NCBI GenBank assembly: GCA_946480475.1
Contig: CAMLJM010000001.1
Coordinates: 1-64,000, forward strand
From: an uncultured Alphaproteobacteria bacterium
GTDB taxonomy: Bacteria; Pseudomonadota; Alphaproteobacteria; Micavibrionales; Micavibrionaceae
Reading direction: 5' to 3'
Length of the DNA: 64,000 nucleotides
Shown here piece after piece: positions 45,868 through 55,933 of this stretch (its first letter is position 1; every line of letters begins with the position of its first letter). The notes under the pieces were generated by a model. It saw only the letters and a program-made list of their open reading frames with translations, ran no database searches and was not told where the DNA came from. The translations under genes and the position numbers were made by a program.

Positions 45868-47865
45868 ATGGAACTTCTTGCAGTATTTCCCTCACTGATC
45901 GCCTTCATCATTGCTTTCCTGTTCGGTAAGCAGATTACGGATAAGGGGTGCCAGTTCATTACCTGTGCCGCTGTAATCATTGCGGCTTTCGTTTCCTGCG
46001 TATTGTTTTTTGATGTGATTATAGGACAGAGTCCACGCATCGTACCATTGGCGAATTGGGTTGTTTCCGGCGATTTCTCGGCGGCATGGACTTTACGCGT
46101 TGATCAGTTAACTGTTGTCATGATGTGTGTGGTCAACATTGTTTCTGCCTGCGTACATGTTTATTCCGTAGGTTATATGAGCCACGATCCTGCCAAGGGT
46201 CGCTTCATGTCTTATTTGTCGTTGTTTACCTTTGCGATGTTGATGCTGGTGACCTCTGACAATCTTCTTCAGTTGTTCTTCGGTTGGGAAGGGGTAGGTG
46301 TGGCTTCCTATCTGTTGATCGGCTTCTGGAACCACAAACATTCTGCGAATGCGGCTGCAGTTAAGGCCTTTGTTGTTAACCGCGTCGGTGATTTTGGTTT
46401 GGCATTGGGTATTTTTGCGACGTTTGTGATTTTTGGCACCATTACATACGAGGGCATTTTTGAAAAAGCGCCGGAGCTGAAAGATGCGACATTCATGTTT
46501 CTGGGACATGAAGTCCATGCCTTGACACTGATTTGTCTGCTGTTGTTTGTGGGGGCATGCGGTAAATCGGCCCAATTGGGACTACACACATGGTTACCTG
46601 ATGCGATGGAAGGCCCAACACCAGTGTCTGCCTTAATCCACGCGGCAACAATGGTTACCGCCGGTGTATTCCTTGTGGCGCGGTTCTCCCCTGTATTTGA
46701 ATATGCGCCTGATGCGGCGATGGTTGTGACAGTTGTGGGTGCTTCGACAGCGCTTGTGGCGGCGACGATTGGTCTTACACAGTTTGATATCAAACGCGTG
46801 ATTGCCTATTCCACGATGTCCCAACTGGGTTATATGTTCTTTGCTTTGGGCGTAGGGGCCTATGGCGCAGCCATGTTCCATCTGATGACGCACGCTTTTT
46901 TCAAAGCCTTGCTGTTCTTGGGGGCCGGTTCCGTAATCCATGCCATGTCTGACGAACAGGATATGCGGAAGATGGGGGGCATCTGGAAGATGATCCCGGT
47001 GACTTATGTTCTTATGTGGATTGGGTCATTGGCGCTTGCGGGTATTCCGTTCTTTGCCGGTTACTATTCCAAAGACCTGATCCTGGAGGCGGCATTTGCT
47101 GACCATACATGGTTTGGTAATTATGCGTTCTGGATGGGTATTATTGCAGCGCTGTTTACAGCTTTCTATAGCTGGCGTCTGATCCTGATGACATTCCATG
47201 GCAAGCCGCGTGCTGATGAGCATGTCATGGCCCATGTTCATGAATCGCCATCTATCATGATTATGCCGCTGGTCATTCTTGCCACGGGGGCTCTGTTTGC
47301 CGGTGTGATTTTCCACGGCGGATTTACTGGTTCTTCCCATGCGCCGGGCCATGCAAATGATACACACCATACTAGCAATATCGTGAATATCTGGGACAAG
47401 GAGCATTTCTGGGGTGAAAGCCTGAAAGTTCTGCCTGAGAACGATACAATCGAGGCTGCGCATCATGTACCAAAGTGGGTGAAGCTTCTGCCGATTGGAG
47501 TTGCGGGCTTTGGTATATTCCTGGCTTACATATTCTACATGTGGCGCGAGGGAACAGCCGCCAAGTTTGCGAAATTATTCTCGCCGCTGCATAAATTGTT
47601 CTTCAATAAGTGGTTCTTTGACGAACTATACGACCGCATATTCGTGAAGCGTGCCCAACGTTGGGGACGGTTCTTCTGGAAGAAGGGTGACGGTGCTGTT
47701 ATTGATCGTCTTGGCCCTGATGGATTGTCCAACCTTTCCCGTCGCTTCGGTGGGGTCCTGAGCCGTGCTCAGTCCGGTTATATGTATCAATATGCTTTTG
47801 TTATGATGGTGGGTTTGATTGGCCTGATTTCCTGGCTGATCTATCGCGTCACCGTCGGTATGTAA
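45868..47865 (+). CDS. nuoL: NADH-quinone oxidoreductase subunit L
   Basis: Distal antiporter-like subunit with a lateral helix. The 665 residues include [18 protein letters not shown] (conserved Glu), [35 protein letters not shown], the [17 protein letters not shown] region and the long C-terminal helix. A His-rich loop ([14 protein letters not shown]) lies before it. ATG at 45868 is used; a GTG at 45859 overlapping the nuoK stop is an alternative. Confidence 0.97.
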   Translation: MELLAVFPSLIAFIIAFLFGKQITDKGCQFITCAAVIIAAFVSCVLFFDVIIGQSPRIVPLANWVVSGDFSAAWTLRVDQLTVVMMCVVNIVSACVHVYSVGYMSHDPAKGRFMSYLSLFTFAMLMLVTSDNLLQLFFGWEGVGVASYLLIGFWNHKHSANAAAVKAFVVNRVGDFGLALGIFATFVIFGTITYEGIFEKAPELKDATFMFLGHEVHALTLICLLLFVGACGKSAQLGLHTWLPDAMEGPTPVSALIHAATMVTAGVFLVARFSPVFEYAPDAAMVVTVVGASTALVAATIGLTQFDIKRVIAYSTMSQLGYMFFALGVGAYGAAMFHLMTHAFFKALLFLGAGSVIHAMSDEQDMRKMGGIWKMIPVTYVLMWIGSLALAGIPFFAGYYSKDLILEAAFADHTWFGNYAFWMGIIAALFTAFYSWRLILMTFHGKPRADEHVMAHVHESPSIMIMPLVILATGALFAGVIFHGGFTGSSHAPGHANDTHHTSNIVNIWDKEHFWGESLKVLPENDTIEAAHHVPKWVKLLPIGVAGFGIFLAYIFYMWREGTAAKFAKLFSPLHKLFFNKWFFDELYDRIFVKRAQRWGRFFWKKGDGAVIDRLGPDGLSNLSRRFGGVLSRAQSGYMYQYAFVMMVGLIGLISWLIYRVTVGM

Positions 47866-47875
47866 GAGAGTAAAG

Positions 47876-49447
47876 ATGGTTGACTTCCCAATCCTGTCGT
47901 TAATGACCTTCCTGCCATTGGTGGGTGCGTTATTTGTCATGATGATCCGCGGCGATGCTGTAATGGTCGCGCGCAATGCCCGTTATGCGGCGTTGTATAC
48001 ATCGTTGTTCACGTTTGCGCTGTCCCTTTACATGATGGTCAAGTTTGACCCATCTAGTGCTGAATTCCAGTTTGTAGAAAACGTGACATGGTTTGATCAG
48101 CTTAAAATCAGTTATCACATGGGTGTTGATGGCATTTCGCTGTTCTTCGTCGTTCTATCGGCTTTCCTGACGCCGGTATGTATTTTGGCCAGCTGGAAGT
48201 CGATTGAAACGCGCGTGAAGGAATACATGGTGGCTTTCCTGGTGCTGGAAACATTCATGATTGGCACGTTCTGCGCCTTGGACAGCATTCTGTTCTATGT
48301 GTTCTTCGAAGCTGTATTGATACCGATGTTCCTGATTATCGGTATATGGGGCGGGGCGCGCCGCGTTTATTCCGCGTTTAAGCTGTTCCTTTATACGCTG
48401 TTGGGATCAGTACTTATGCTGGTTGCCATTCTGACCTTGTACTTCAAGGTTGGTACAACAGATATTCCTACATTAATGGCTAATCCGGTCGCCAAAGACC
48501 TGCAGATGTGGCTATGGCTCGCCTGTTTTGCCAGCTTTGCGGTAAAAATGCCGATGTGGCCGGTTCATACCTGGCTGCCAGATGCCCACGTGGAAGCGCC
48601 AACAGCCGGCTCCGTCATTCTGGCGGGTGTTCTGTTGAAAATGGGTGGTTATGGCTTCTTGCGGTTCTCATTGCCGATGTTTCCTGAGGCTTCAGCGCAT
48701 TTTGCTGATCTTGTATTCTGGCTTTCGATCATTGCCATCGTCTACACATCCCTGATTGCGCTTGTTCAGGAAGATATGAAGAAGATGATTGCGTATTCTT
48801 CTGTCGCGCACATGGGCTTTGTGACGCTGGGTATTTTCACAGCGACGACGCAGGGTATTGAAGGCGGTATCTTCCAGATGATCAGCCACGGTATTATTTC
48901 AGGTGCGTTGTTCCTTTGCGTCGGGGTTGTTTATGATCGCCTGCATACGCGTGAGATTGCGCGCTATGGTGGCCTGGTAAAGAACATGCCTAAATACGCC
49001 ACCGTTTTCATGCTTATGATGCTGGGGTCTGTGGGTCTTCCTGGTACATCCGGTTTCGTAGGGGAGTTCCTCGTGCTTCTGGGTGCATTCAAGGCGGATA
49101 CGATGGTAGCGCTGTTTGCGACAACAGGTGTGGTTCTGGGCGCCGCTTATATGCTGGTGCTTTATCGCCGTGTTGTTTTTGGCCCGCAAGATAATGCCGA
49201 TGCTGCTGAAATGCCGGATCTTGATAAACGTGAATTCTTTATATTCCTGCCGTTTGTCGTTCTGGTCCTGTGGCTGGGCGTTGCTCCTGGCTATGTGATG
49301 GAGCGTGTAGCGCCGTCTGCTGAGAAGTTGCGTGCAAATTATGAAATGCAGCTCAGCAAAGCGAGCGAGCCTGTAATTGATGAAGTAAAGCCGGCGGATG
49401 ATATTGATGCCGATTTGCCGATGCCGGAGACTGAAACAGATGAGTAA
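47876..49447 (+). CDS. nuoM: NADH-quinone oxidoreductase subunit M
   Basis: Antiporter-like proton-pumping subunit. The 523 residues hold [19 protein letters not shown] (conserved Glu), the [39 protein letters not shown] signature and [18 protein letters not shown]. The C-terminal tail is acidic. Its end overlaps nuoN by eight bases. Confidence 0.97.
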   Translation: MVDFPILSLMTFLPLVGALFVMMIRGDAVMVARNARYAALYTSLFTFALSLYMMVKFDPSSAEFQFVENVTWFDQLKISYHMGVDGISLFFVVLSAFLTPVCILASWKSIETRVKEYMVAFLVLETFMIGTFCALDSILFYVFFEAVLIPMFLIIGIWGGARRVYSAFKLFLYTLLGSVLMLVAILTLYFKVGTTDIPTLMANPVAKDLQMWLWLACFASFAVKMPMWPVHTWLPDAHVEAPTAGSVILAGVLLKMGGYGFLRFSLPMFPEASAHFADLVFWLSIIAIVYTSLIALVQEDMKKMIAYSSVAHMGFVTLGIFTATTQGIEGGIFQMISHGIISGALFLCVGVVYDRLHTREIARYGGLVKNMPKYATVFMLMMLGSVGLPGTSGFVGEFLVLLGAFKADTMVALFATTGVVLGAAYMLVLYRRVVFGPQDNADAAEMPDLDKREFFIFLPFVVLVLWLGVAPGYVMERVAPSAEKLRANYEMQLSKASEPVIDEVKPADDIDADLPMPETETDE

Positions 49448-50891
49448 TTTTAATTTTGCAGAACTCACTCCCCTCTTGCCGGAAATTTTTCTGGCTTTAG
49501 CGAGCATGGTGTTGCTGGTCGCTGGTGTTATTCGCGGTAACCAATCCACTAACTTCATAAGCTGGGCGGCGTTGTGTGCTTTTGCTCTGACGGGTATGTT
49601 CCTGCTCGGCATAAACTGGGAAGAACAATCCGTACTCAACGGCATGGTTCATATCAATCCCTTTGTCGCTTTTGTTAAGCTCCTGATCCTTGCGGGTTTG
49701 ATTGCCACAACGGCGCTATCTGTCAGTTATCTGCAGAAGGAAATGATGGCCCGCTTCGAATATCCGATATTGATCATGCTAGCCGGCGTAGGAATGATGA
49801 TCATGGTTTCGGCCCATAACATGCTTTCGATGTATGTGGGCCTGGAGCTTCAATCTCTGGCGCTTTATGTTTTGGCGGCATTCCGCCGCGATCACGCAAA
49901 ATCATCTGAGGCCGGCCTGAAATATTTCGTTCTCGGTGCACTGGCGTCCGGCATGCTGCTGTTTGGCATGTCGATGATTTATGGGTTCTCTGGCTCCCTT
50001 GAGTACGGCAAGATTGGTAATAGCCTGACTGGCGTTGACGGTGTGGCCATGGGTTTCATGGTGGGCATGGTCTTTATGCTGGTGGGGATTGCCTTCAAAA
50101 TTTCTGCTGTTCCTTTCCACATGTGGACACCTGACGTTTATGAAGGCGCGCCGACCTCTGTTACGGCTTTGTTTGCGATTGTACCCAAGCTGGCAGCGAT
50201 CGCTGTGTTGATGCAGTTGCTCTACGGCCCGTTTGCAGGCTTCAGCGAGCATTGGCAGCATATTATCTGGGTTCTGTCATTTGCCTCCATGATATGGGCA
50301 GCGCTTGCCGGTCTGGTGCAGAACAATATCAAACGCCTGATGGCTTACAGTTCGATTGGTAACATGGGCTATGCGTTACTGGGCGTTGTTGCTGGCACGC
50401 CGCAGGGGGCGTCCGCCGTTATTCTTTACATGGCTATCTATATGGTCATGGCTGCCGGTACATTCGGCATTATTCTTTGCATGCGCCGTAATGGGCGTTC
50501 TGTTGAAGGAATTGCCGATCTTTCTGGTCTTTCGCGTACCAGCCCGCTTATGGCCTACGCGCTCGCAATTCTATTATTCTCCATGAGTGGTATTCCACCG
50601 ATGGCTGGGTTCTTTGGTAAGCTCATGGTGTTCCAGGCGGCTGTCACCAGCGGGTTCTATTTCCTGGCCGTTGTGGGCGTCATTACATCTGTTGTTGCCG
50701 CCTATTACTACCTACGCATTATTAAAGTGATGTTCTTTGATGAAGCGATAGAGCCCTTGGACAGGCAAATGGCTTTCGCTAAACGCGCTGTCGTACTTCT
50801 GAGCGTAGCGTTTGTACTGTTCTTTATCTTCCGTCCGAACCTTCTTGTTGATGCGGCACGCCACACGGCGGGCACTTTATTCGCGGGATGA
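49440..50891 (+). CDS. nuoN: NADH-quinone oxidoreductase subunit N
   Basis: Third antiporter-like subunit. The 483 residues begin [20 protein letters not shown] and contain [45 protein letters not shown] and the [19 protein letters not shown] stretch. Start overlaps the nuoM stop by eight bases; its own TGA overlaps the birA ATG (ATGA). Confidence 0.97.
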   Translation: MSNFNFAELTPLLPEIFLALASMVLLVAGVIRGNQSTNFISWAALCAFALTGMFLLGINWEEQSVLNGMVHINPFVAFVKLLILAGLIATTALSVSYLQKEMMARFEYPILIMLAGVGMMIMVSAHNMLSMYVGLELQSLALYVLAAFRRDHAKSSEAGLKYFVLGALASGMLLFGMSMIYGFSGSLEYGKIGNSLTGVDGVAMGFMVGMVFMLVGIAFKISAVPFHMWTPDVYEGAPTSVTALFAIVPKLAAIAVLMQLLYGPFAGFSEHWQHIIWVLSFASMIWAALAGLVQNNIKRLMAYSSIGNMGYALLGVVAGTPQGASAVILYMAIYMVMAAGTFGIILCMRRNGRSVEGIADLSGLSRTSPLMAYALAILLFSMSGIPPMAGFFGKLMVFQAAVTSGFYFLAVVGVITSVVAAYYYLRIIKVMFFDEAIEPLDRQMAFAKRAVVLLSVAFVLFFIFRPNLLVDAARHTAGTLFAG

Positions 50892-51649
50892 GCATTCAAT
50901 GGAAAATAGAAACTTTTGCTGTCCTGCCCTCGACGCAGGATGAAGCGAAAGATCGTGCTTTGGATGAAGCTGCTGACGAGGGGCTCGTTATCCAGGCCCT
51001 TACGCAATCTGAAGGTCGGGGACGCCAGGGCAATAGCTGGACCTCACCGATGGGCAGCCTTTATATGTCCGTACTGTTAAGGCCTCTGTGTACGGCTGAC
51101 CTGGCAGGACAGATTTCTTTCGTTGTTGCGCTGGCGGTTTCTGCGGCCATGGATGAATTCCTGGAGGGCGGACATAAGAAAACCCTGAAATGGCCCAATG
51201 ACATTCTGATTGATGGGAAAAAGGTCGCGGGTATTCTGCTTGAGACTGAACTTTCGCCCAAGGGTCTCGTTGGTCATCTGATTATTGGGGTGGGGGTGAA
51301 TATTATGTCTGCACCGGAAGGGCGTATCGCTTTAAAGGAGGTTTCAGGCGAAAACCGCCTGGCGGTTCACCCTTTCAGGGACAGAGTTTTGCATTACCTG
51401 GACACTTATTATAACGCCTGGAAGGCTGGAGGTTTTGCCCCTATTCGCGAGGCCTGGCTAGAACAGGCCCATGGTATGGGTGATAAGTTAACGGCTCGGC
51501 TGCCCAACCGCGAAGAAAAAGGCATTTTCAAGGATATAGATGAGGCTGGCGGCCTTATCCTTGAAATTTCTGAAAATAAACAAATTGTCATCCGTGCCGG
51601 GGAAATCTATTTTGATGAACCGGAAAGCCCGGTGAAAACCGTACATTAA
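50888..51649 (+). CDS. birA: Biotin-[acetyl-CoA-carboxylase] ligase, monofunctional
   Basis: Attaches biotin to the carrier protein of acetyl-CoA carboxylase. The 253-residue protein has the catalytic loop GRGRQGNSWTSPMGSLYMS and KWPNDILIDGKKVAGILLET, followed by the C-terminal domain. The N-terminal helix-turn-helix of E. coli BirA is missing, so it is an enzyme only and not the bio repressor. The four-base overlap with nuoN suggests it is translated with complex I, an arrangement common in alphaproteobacteria. Confidence 0.95.
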   Translation: MSIQWKIETFAVLPSTQDEAKDRALDEAADEGLVIQALTQSEGRGRQGNSWTSPMGSLYMSVLLRPLCTADLAGQISFVVALAVSAAMDEFLEGGHKKTLKWPNDILIDGKKVAGILLETELSPKGLVGHLIIGVGVNIMSAPEGRIALKEVSGENRLAVHPFRDRVLHYLDTYYNAWKAGGFAPIREAWLEQAHGMGDKLTARLPNREEKGIFKDIDEAGGLILEISENKQIVIRAGEIYFDEPESPVKTVH

Positions 51650-51662
51650 CAGATTGAATTTT

Positions 51663-53354
51663 ATGCCCAAGGCTGTCGCGCAGGATATTGGTTTAGACCC
51701 AAAACAAATTTACTTCATCCCTTTGGGCGGAAGTGAGCAGTTTGGCGTCAACTTTAACCTGTATGCGCACGATGGCAAATGGCTGGCTGTTGACTGCGGC
51801 ATGGGCTTTGCTGATGAAAAATTTCCCGGTATTGATATTGTTCTGCCGGACCCGTCTTTTATTGAGCCTTATAAAAATGATCTTTCGGCATTAGTGATTA
51901 CCCACGCGCATGAAGACCATATCGGGGCTGTTGCTCATTTATGGCCGCGCCTGAAGTGTCCGATTTATTGCACTGAATTTACGGCCTCTGTGCTCAAACG
52001 CAAACTTGATGAGGTTACGGCCAGCCGTGAGGCGATTATAAATATCCTCCAGGCCGGTGAGAGTGTAAATGTAGGGCCATTCAAGCTTGAGTTCATTCAA
52101 GTCTCGCACTCAATCCCCGATACCGCAGCGCTGCTTATTGAAACAAAAGCGGGACGTGTTCTGCATAGTGGCGACTGGAACCTTGATCCTACACCTGTAT
52201 TGGGGACACCCACGGATGAAGATGCCCTGAAAAGAGCAGGGGCGAAAGGTATTCTCGCCTACATTGGGGACTCAACAAATGCAGAAGTACCGGGTCGTAC
52301 AGGATCTGAGATTGAAGTAGAGAAAGGCCTGGCAAAACTATTTGCCGAATGCAAGGGTCGTATTGGCATTACCATTTTCGCCTCTAACATTGCGCGTGTG
52401 CAAAGTATCGTGAAGGCCGCCAAGGCAACAGATCGCCGGGTGGCTCTTGTGGGGCGCTCGCTTCATTCAATGGTGGGATCTGCCGTCGATTGCGGTTATT
52501 TACGTGATATCCCTGATTTTATAAGTGATGAAGAGATTGGTTACTTGCCCGAAGAGAAACAGGTTATGATCGTGACGGGTTCCCAAGGTGAGGCACGTGC
52601 TGCGCTGGCGCGTATTGCGCGCGGGGATCATCAGGATATTGTTTTTGGTCGTGGTGATACTGTTATTTTTTCATCCCGTGCCATTCCGGGCAACGAAAAA
52701 GAAATAAACACAGTTCGTAACAATTTAAGCGCTGCCGGTGTTCAGGTGATTACACCGAATGATACCATGCACACCATTCATGTATCGGGTCACCCGTGCC
52801 GCGATGAAATCATTGATATGATCAACTGGGTTAAGCCCAAAGTTGTTGTGCCGGTGCATGGTGAGCGCATTATGCTTGAGGCGCAGGCTGAACTGGCGCG
52901 TCAGTGCCAGGTGCCACATGTCATTGTACCGAATAATGGTTCCGTGATTTGCCTGGGGCCTGCTACGCCAGAAGTCATTGATCATGTTGAAACAGGTCTG
53001 CTGGCGGTAGAAAAAACACGTATTATTGATTCCAATCATGCCTCCATAACAGAGCGTCGTAAGTTGCAGTTCAGCGGTACCGTGCATGTGACGTTGGTCA
53101 TTAATGCGCGCGGTGATTTGATTGCAGATCCTCAAGTTTCAACTGTGGGACTGATCGATGAAGAGCGCCTGGAAGAAAAGAAAATCCTTCGTGATCTGTT
53201 GGGGGAGATTGAAGATACGCTGGCAGACATGGAACGTGAGGATTTGATGGATGATCACGCCGTGCATGAAGAAGTGCGTATTGGTGTGCGCCGCTATATT
53301 CAGGTTGTTCTCGGCATGAAACCAAAAACAACAGTTCATGTGGTGCGCGTATGA
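51663..53354 (+). CDS. rnj: Ribonuclease J
   Basis: Metallo-beta-lactamase fold endo-/5'-exoribonuclease in mRNA turnover and rRNA maturation. The 563-residue protein carries THAHEDHIGAV (zinc ligands), HSGDWNLDPTP, the beta-CASP part IGDSTNAEVPG and VIFSSRAIPGNE, HVSGHPCRDEI and a C-terminal domain. Start at ATG 51663; a TTG at 51654 is possible. Follows birA by 13 bases; coaX, usually between them in alphaproteobacteria, is missing. The next gene overlaps its stop by four bases. Confidence 0.95.
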   Translation: MPKAVAQDIGLDPKQIYFIPLGGSEQFGVNFNLYAHDGKWLAVDCGMGFADEKFPGIDIVLPDPSFIEPYKNDLSALVITHAHEDHIGAVAHLWPRLKCPIYCTEFTASVLKRKLDEVTASREAIINILQAGESVNVGPFKLEFIQVSHSIPDTAALLIETKAGRVLHSGDWNLDPTPVLGTPTDEDALKRAGAKGILAYIGDSTNAEVPGRTGSEIEVEKGLAKLFAECKGRIGITIFASNIARVQSIVKAAKATDRRVALVGRSLHSMVGSAVDCGYLRDIPDFISDEEIGYLPEEKQVMIVTGSQGEARAALARIARGDHQDIVFGRGDTVIFSSRAIPGNEKEINTVRNNLSAAGVQVITPNDTMHTIHVSGHPCRDEIIDMINWVKPKVVVPVHGERIMLEAQAELARQCQVPHVIVPNNGSVICLGPATPEVIDHVETGLLAVEKTRIIDSNHASITERRKLQFSGTVHVTLVINARGDLIADPQVSTVGLIDEERLEEKKILRDLLGEIEDTLADMEREDLMDDHAVHEEVRIGVRRYIQVVLGMKPKTTVHVVRV

Positions 53355-53617
53355 GCTGGGTATCGGGATTATTCGTATACTTCATTACCTTCTGGACAAT
53401 TCTGTTTGCGGTATTGCCTTGGGGTAATCATGCCGATCCAACCCCCCAATTGGGTAATGCCCCCAGTGCGCCAGCAAATCCGCGCTTAAAACAGAAGTTT
53501 ATTGCAACAGCCATTGTTTCAGCTGTGATCTGGGGCATCATATTTATATTGGTAAAAATGGAAGTGATTAGCTTCCATGATGCCGCGCGCACAATGTCTG
53601 AGGAGATAAAGAAATGA
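53351..53617 (+). CDS. DUF1467 family membrane protein
   Basis: An 88-residue protein with two membrane spans (FVYFITFWTILFAVLPWG and IATAIVSAVIWGIIFILVK), of the DUF1467 family that is almost always found between rnj and proS in alphaproteobacteria. Function unknown. Overlaps rnj (ATGA) and the next gene (ATGA) by four bases each, so it is tightly coupled to both. Confidence 0.85.
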   Translation: MSWVSGLFVYFITFWTILFAVLPWGNHADPTPQLGNAPSAPANPRLKQKFIATAIVSAVIWGIIFILVKMEVISFHDAARTMSEEIKK

Positions 53618-54447
53618 AAAAATATATCCTTACCGTCGCTCTTATGACGGTTTCCCTACCTGCTTTTGCGCAAAATGACCTTGCACTATGCAGACTGCGT
53701 GAACAGCATGTTGCCACAAAAGGTGTGGCTTATCAGCCAGGTGTGGATGTCCATGGTAAGGCTGTGGTGCCTGCCGATGTCAATGCAGCCCCCTCGGTGG
53801 TTCCTGATGTTGTCCGTATCCCTCTGACTGTAGATCTGGCGCAACGCCTTAGTAATGTTCCGGCAGGTGTTGAGCTGAAGGCTGACACGGGTATGGTTGA
53901 GGTTCATAAAGATGGACGTGTGGTATTTAATGGTCAGGACCTGACAGGTCAGGCGGCTGTCGTTTGTGGCGATAAGGCTCCTGTACAAGAATCCGCACCT
54001 ACTGAGGAAGCGGCTGCGCCTGTACCTCCGGCAGTACCGGCAGCACCTGCAACAGCGCAACCCACCAAGATCGTTGTGCCTGTTGATGCTCCCGCCGTTC
54101 CTATGGCTACGGTTCCCGTTGTGCCTCAGCCTGCAGCGCCCGTGGTATCAAGAGTTACAACGGATCATCCTTCCCCTGTTCCGGCGAATGCTGTGGCTTC
54201 GCCACCATTGCCGCCACAAACTCTGGGCCAGTTTACAATTCCTGCAGCCAAAACTAATAAAGTTCTGGCTGCGCCCGCTATGGCGCCTAAACCTTCTGTA
54301 GCTGATTCACAACAGGAGCCTGCGTCTGCTGTAGAATCTCAGCCTGCTGCTGAAACTCCTGCGGTTACGGATACGCAGTCTATGGGTGAACGCACAAACG
54401 AGGACTTGGAAAAAGACAACGAAATTATATGGGGCGAGGGTAATTAA
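53614..54447 (+). CDS. Exported Pro/Ala/Val-rich protein
   Basis: A 277-residue exported protein: signal peptide ending AFA-Q, a compact domain to residue about 125 with two cysteines (LALC and VVCG), then a low-complexity Pro-Ala-Val region (about 128-255) and an acidic end. No family recognised. Such tails often span the periplasm or bind peptidoglycan, but nothing here proves it. Overlaps the DUF1467 gene (ATGA) and stops one base before proS. Confidence 0.65.
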   Translation: MKKYILTVALMTVSLPAFAQNDLALCRLREQHVATKGVAYQPGVDVHGKAVVPADVNAAPSVVPDVVRIPLTVDLAQRLSNVPAGVELKADTGMVEVHKDGRVVFNGQDLTGQAAVVCGDKAPVQESAPTEEAAAPVPPAVPAAPATAQPTKIVVPVDAPAVPMATVPVVPQPAAPVVSRVTTDHPSPVPANAVASPPLPPQTLGQFTIPAAKTNKVLAAPAMAPKPSVADSQQEPASAVESQPAAETPAVTDTQSMGERTNEDLEKDNEIIWGEGN

Positions 54448-54448
54448 T

Positions 54449-55933
54449 ATGTCAGCACAAGCACAAAAAGCAGAGCAGAAGAAAAATGCAAAGACAGCTA
54501 TCACACCGACCCGGGAAGAAAATTTCCCGGAATGGTACCAAGGGGTCGTGAAGGCGGCTGACTTGTCCGAGAACTCGCCGGTGCGTGGTTGTATGGTTAT
54601 CAAGCCTTATGGTTATGCGCTATGGGAGAATATCCAGCGCGCGCTGGATGACAAGATCAAGGCGGAAGGCGTGCAGAACGCCTATTTCCCGTTACTAATT
54701 CCACTGTCTTTTATTTCTAAAGAGGCTGAGCACATTGATGGTTTTGCCAAGGAATGTGCGGTTGTAACTCACCACCGTCTGGAAAAGGGTCCAAAGGGTA
54801 ATCTTATTCCTGCGCCGGATGCTGAATTAGAAGAGCCTTTTATTATTCGCCCGACATCGGAAACCATTATTGGCGACTCGATGGCGAAATGGGTTCAGTC
54901 CTATCGTGATTTGCCATTGCTTTTGAACCAATGGGCGAACGTGATGCGTTGGGAAATGCGCCCACGTATGTTCCTGCGTACAACGGAGTTCCTGTGGCAG
55001 GAAGGGCATAATGCGTTTGCTACCAAGGAAGAAGCCTATGCCGATATGGTTAAGATGCTGGATGTTTATAATGATGTCTATGAGAACTATCTGGCGATTG
55101 GCGGCATCAAAGGCGAGAAAACTTCTGATGAGCGCTTCCCTGGTGCTGACAATAGTATCACCATCGAAGCGATGATGCAGGATGGCAAGGCGCTCCAGGC
55201 CTGCACATCGCATAATCTTGGTCAGCATTTTGCGAAGTCGTTCAATATTCAATATCAGGGTACGGACGGCCAGCAGCACCTGTGCCATACGACATCATGG
55301 GGATTCTCGACGCGTTCCGTGGGGGGGCTGATCATGTCCCATGCGGATGATGATGGTATGGTGATGCCGCCGAAAATTGCCCCGCATCAGGTTGCCATTA
55401 TTCCTATTGTGAAGGATGACGGCGCGGCTGTATTCGAACACTGTAAACAACTGGCTGAACGCCTGAAAGCCAAAGGTATCCGCGTGAAACTGGATACGTC
55501 CGATGCACGTTCATCTGACAAGATGTGGGATTGCATCAAGAAGGGTGTTCCGTTGCGTGTGGAAATCGGCCAGCGCGAAATGGATGAAGGTAAGCTTACC
55601 TATATCCGCCGCGATCTTGGCAAAGACTCCAAAACAACGGTTTCCGGTGATGAATTTGTTAATACTGTTCATGCTGTTCTGGATAAGATGCAGGCCGATA
55701 TGCTGAAACGTAACAGCGATTTCTGCCGCTCAAACATTCATGATGTAAGAACGCTGGCTGACATCGATACCTTCTTTAAAGAAGGTGGTTTTGGTTTCTG
55801 CCGTATCGACAGTGATGTCAGCTTGAAGGACGCCGAAGGCTTTAAAAAGCTGAAAGGCGACCATTCTGTATCGCATCGCTGCATGCCGTTTGAAAATGAA
55901 GGTAAAAAGGTCCTGATCGGGAAGTCATACTAA
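54449..55933 (+). CDS. proS: Prolyl-tRNA synthetase, archaeal/eukaryotic type
   Basis: Charges tRNA-Pro with proline. The 494-residue protein matches ProS type 3 (archaeal/eukaryotic-like) along its length: REENFPEWYQGVVKAADL, SPVRGCMVIKPYGYALWENI, FIIRPTSETIIGDSMAKW, motif 2 RWEMRPRMFLRTTEFLWQEGH, TIEAMMQDGKALQACTSHNL, TTSWGFSTRSVGGLIMSHAD. The C-terminus ends in the terminal tyrosine (IGKSY) that is a hallmark of this type, after a zinc-domain-like region with single rather than paired cysteines. The usual alphaproteobacterial enzyme (type 2, about 440 residues) is not seen, though the gene occupies its standard place before lolC. The TAA overlaps the lolC ATG. Confidence 0.96.
   Translation: MSAQAQKAEQKKNAKTAITPTREENFPEWYQGVVKAADLSENSPVRGCMVIKPYGYALWENIQRALDDKIKAEGVQNAYFPLLIPLSFISKEAEHIDGFAKECAVVTHHRLEKGPKGNLIPAPDAELEEPFIIRPTSETIIGDSMAKWVQSYRDLPLLLNQWANVMRWEMRPRMFLRTTEFLWQEGHNAFATKEEAYADMVKMLDVYNDVYENYLAIGGIKGEKTSDERFPGADNSITIEAMMQDGKALQACTSHNLGQHFAKSFNIQYQGTDGQQHLCHTTSWGFSTRSVGGLIMSHADDDGMVMPPKIAPHQVAIIPIVKDDGAAVFEHCKQLAERLKAKGIRVKLDTSDARSSDKMWDCIKKGVPLRVEIGQREMDEGKLTYIRRDLGKDSKTTVSGDEFVNTVHAVLDKMQADMLKRNSDFCRSNIHDVRTLADIDTFFKEGGFGFCRIDSDVSLKDAEGFKKLKGDHSVSHRCMPFENEGKKVLIGKSY

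Noticed and set aside
48899..49645. 248-codon minus-strand frame opposite the nuoM/nuoN junction
   Set aside because: Shadow of two highly conserved membrane subunits.
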